46,977 bases of DNA, taken from Tritrichomonas foetus. Its lineage: Eukaryota; Parabasalia; Tritrichomonadida; Tritrichomonadidae. The stretch lies in NCBI GenBank assembly GCA_001839685.1, contig MLAK01000866.1, positions 1 through 46,977 on the forward strand, in the 5' to 3' direction. Under the pieces are notes generated by a model. It was given only the letters and a program-made list of their open reading frames with translations. It did no database searches and had not been told where the DNA came from. This document shows positions 45,795 to 46,977 of this stretch, in pieces (position 1 is the first letter of the stretch; each line of letters begins with the position of its first letter). Position numbers and translations under genes: made by a program.

Positions 45795-46880
45795 ATGCTC
45801 GAAGATTTAGCGATTACACAAAAGCAACTTGAAGATTACCAAACCCGATTAGATAGGCTTGAACAGCAAGTCAAGAAAATTGCAGAAGATTTACCGCCAC
45901 AAGTCTCGAGAACGATATTGCAGATGAAACAAGACGTAAAGATACTTCAAGAGAAATCAGATGCGCAGCCCGATTACGAAGCTCCTTATGTATATTCAGA
46001 GAAAATAGAGATGCTCGGAGACGTTTATAGAAAATTGGAATGGAGAATTACAGATACGGTTAAAAACAAGCTTGGTGATATAGAATTGCAAATGCAAATG
46101 ATAGAAATTCCAGATGACCAAACTCTCGAAACATCTAGGAAAATCTCAGGCGATTTATCTGGGATTAAATCACAAGTTCTTGAAAACTATGAAAAAGACA
46201 AAGAAGACATTGAAAAACTGGAACAAGAGGCTTCTGAATTAACAATTTTATTGAAATCTGCATCAAATGACACATCAAGTGTCACTTCACATACGATAGC
46301 TGAAGTTGATTCACAGCAAATTCAAATTAATGAACTTGAACGGGTAGTTAATCGGCTACCTGAATTCATTAATAATAATCGACGATTAAATGAAAAGTTT
46401 TCTAATCTTCATCAAACTAATCATGATTCTTCTGAAATTTTAGATACTGAAAGGAAAAGAATCAATATTGCTAAAGCTTATGAAATTGAAGACATCACTG
46501 AGCCTTTAAATCTCTTGGATGCAAACTTTCAATCAATAATGAGCGTTTATAAAAACGATATTGATGATATTTTAAGAAGAGTTGATTCGCTTTCAAAAAA
46601 TACTGACGAAAATGAACAGAAAATTCTCAAAATTGCTGAGACACAAGGGAAAGTTACTGAACAACTAGCTGAAATTGAAGATCAAACACTCGACCTTATG
46701 GATAAAGCAGATGACTTAGAAACAAGTTTATCTGCAAATTCGAATAAAGAGCCTGTTGATAAGATAGGAAATGAGGCAAGAACTTCTTTGAGGGAGATAA
46801 GGAAAGAAATGGCAATTATAAAATCTGCAATAACAAAAAGAGAATCGCTTAATTTTCAAAATAATCGAACAAATACTTGA
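45795..46880 (+). CDS. Coiled-coil protein, unknown function (361 aa)
   Basis: The start at 45795 (MLEDLAITQKQLEDY) is chosen because the upstream in-frame extension begins at GTG and is hydrophobic and unlike the rest. The 361 residues are almost entirely charged heptads: about 8-60, 65-165, 190-225 and 250-350 form coiled-coil segments. There is no membrane segment or catalytic motif. Acidic and Gln/Glu/Lys-rich; the layout is similar to cytoskeletal or dynactin p50-like proteins, but I see nothing diagnostic. It runs in the same direction as the upstream membrane protein gene. Confidence 0.68.
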   Translation: MLEDLAITQKQLEDYQTRLDRLEQQVKKIAEDLPPQVSRTILQMKQDVKILQEKSDAQPDYEAPYVYSEKIEMLGDVYRKLEWRITDTVKNKLGDIELQMQMIEIPDDQTLETSRKISGDLSGIKSQVLENYEKDKEDIEKLEQEASELTILLKSASNDTSSVTSHTIAEVDSQQIQINELERVVNRLPEFINNNRRLNEKFSNLHQTNHDSSEILDTERKRINIAKAYEIEDITEPLNLLDANFQSIMSVYKNDIDDILRRVDSLSKNTDENEQKILKIAETQGKVTEQLAEIEDQTLDLMDKADDLETSLSANSNKEPVDKIGNEARTSLREIRKEMAIIKSAITKRESLNFQNNRTNT

Positions 46881-46935
46881 ATATTTATGTAAAGTTTTAT
46901 TATTTCGGAATTTTTACTTTTCTGATTTTTCATTT

Positions 46936-46977
46936 TATTCATTCATGTTTTTCATCTTATTCATTCATGTTTTTCAT
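46936..46977. repeat. 22-bp tandem repeat at window end
   Basis: TATTCATTCATGTTTTTCAT at 46936-46955 recurs exactly at 46958-46977, period 22 bp, and the sequence stops inside the second copy. A degenerate TTTTTCATTTTATTC precedes it. The window probably ends where a longer array could not be assembled. Confidence 0.7.

Overview
This window looks like nuclear DNA of a parabasalid (trichomonad) protist, most likely Tritrichomonas or a close relative. The reasons are: very AT-rich intergenic DNA; long, apparently intron-free eukaryotic genes packed on both strands; short 5' leaders, several with a TCA-pyrimidine-(T/A) initiator-like motif 4-25 bases before the ATG; and a protein whose C-terminus resembles the trichomonad initiator-binding (IBD) winged-helix family. 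Single N bases at 28553, 34153, 36055 and 37934 suggest a draft assembly. The species is an inference.

Layout. 0.7-6.1 kb: a large VWA-domain protein (+) converges on a type II membrane GT61-like glycosyltransferase (-). 6.1-7.7 kb: mostly non-coding, with a 49-codon Gly/Pro-rich repeat peptide gene (7250-7399) and a nested palindrome. 7.7-10.9 kb: NOMO-like ER membrane protein (-). 12.4-14.1 kb: an inorganic pyrophosphatase with changed active-site positions, then decayed gene fragments. 14.1-26.3 kb: a run of minus-strand genes: CYFIP/Sra-1 (WAVE complex), a possible small membrane protein, a RING protein, an ARM-repeat/coiled-coil protein, VPS25 (ESCRT-II) and Raptor (TORC1). 27.4-33.5 kb: a Q-rich protein with 29 pentapeptide repeats and an IBD-like C-terminus, an RIIa-domain protein divergent from RPB6, and an LRR protein. 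34.1-38.0 kb: a 3.9-kb pogo/Tigger-like DNA transposon with 27-bp terminal inverted repeats, a TA target duplication and an apparently intact DDD transposase. 39.0-41.8 kb: a three-domain NADH:fumarate-reductase-like flavoenzyme of unusually high GC for the window. 42.3-46.9 kb: PRP5/DDX46 helicase, a four-helix membrane protein and a coiled-coil protein.

Most genes are unrelated housekeeping or cell-biology functions (actin regulation, TOR signalling, endosomal sorting, splicing, transcription, ER, anaerobic redox). I see no operon-like logic and no CRISPR, rRNA or confident tRNA. The items most worth follow-up are the transposon with its gene-relic-bearing left half, the repeat-expanded IBD-like regulator, the flavoenzyme with a predicted covalent-FMN site, the Gly/Pro repeat peptide, and the atypical pyrophosphatase.
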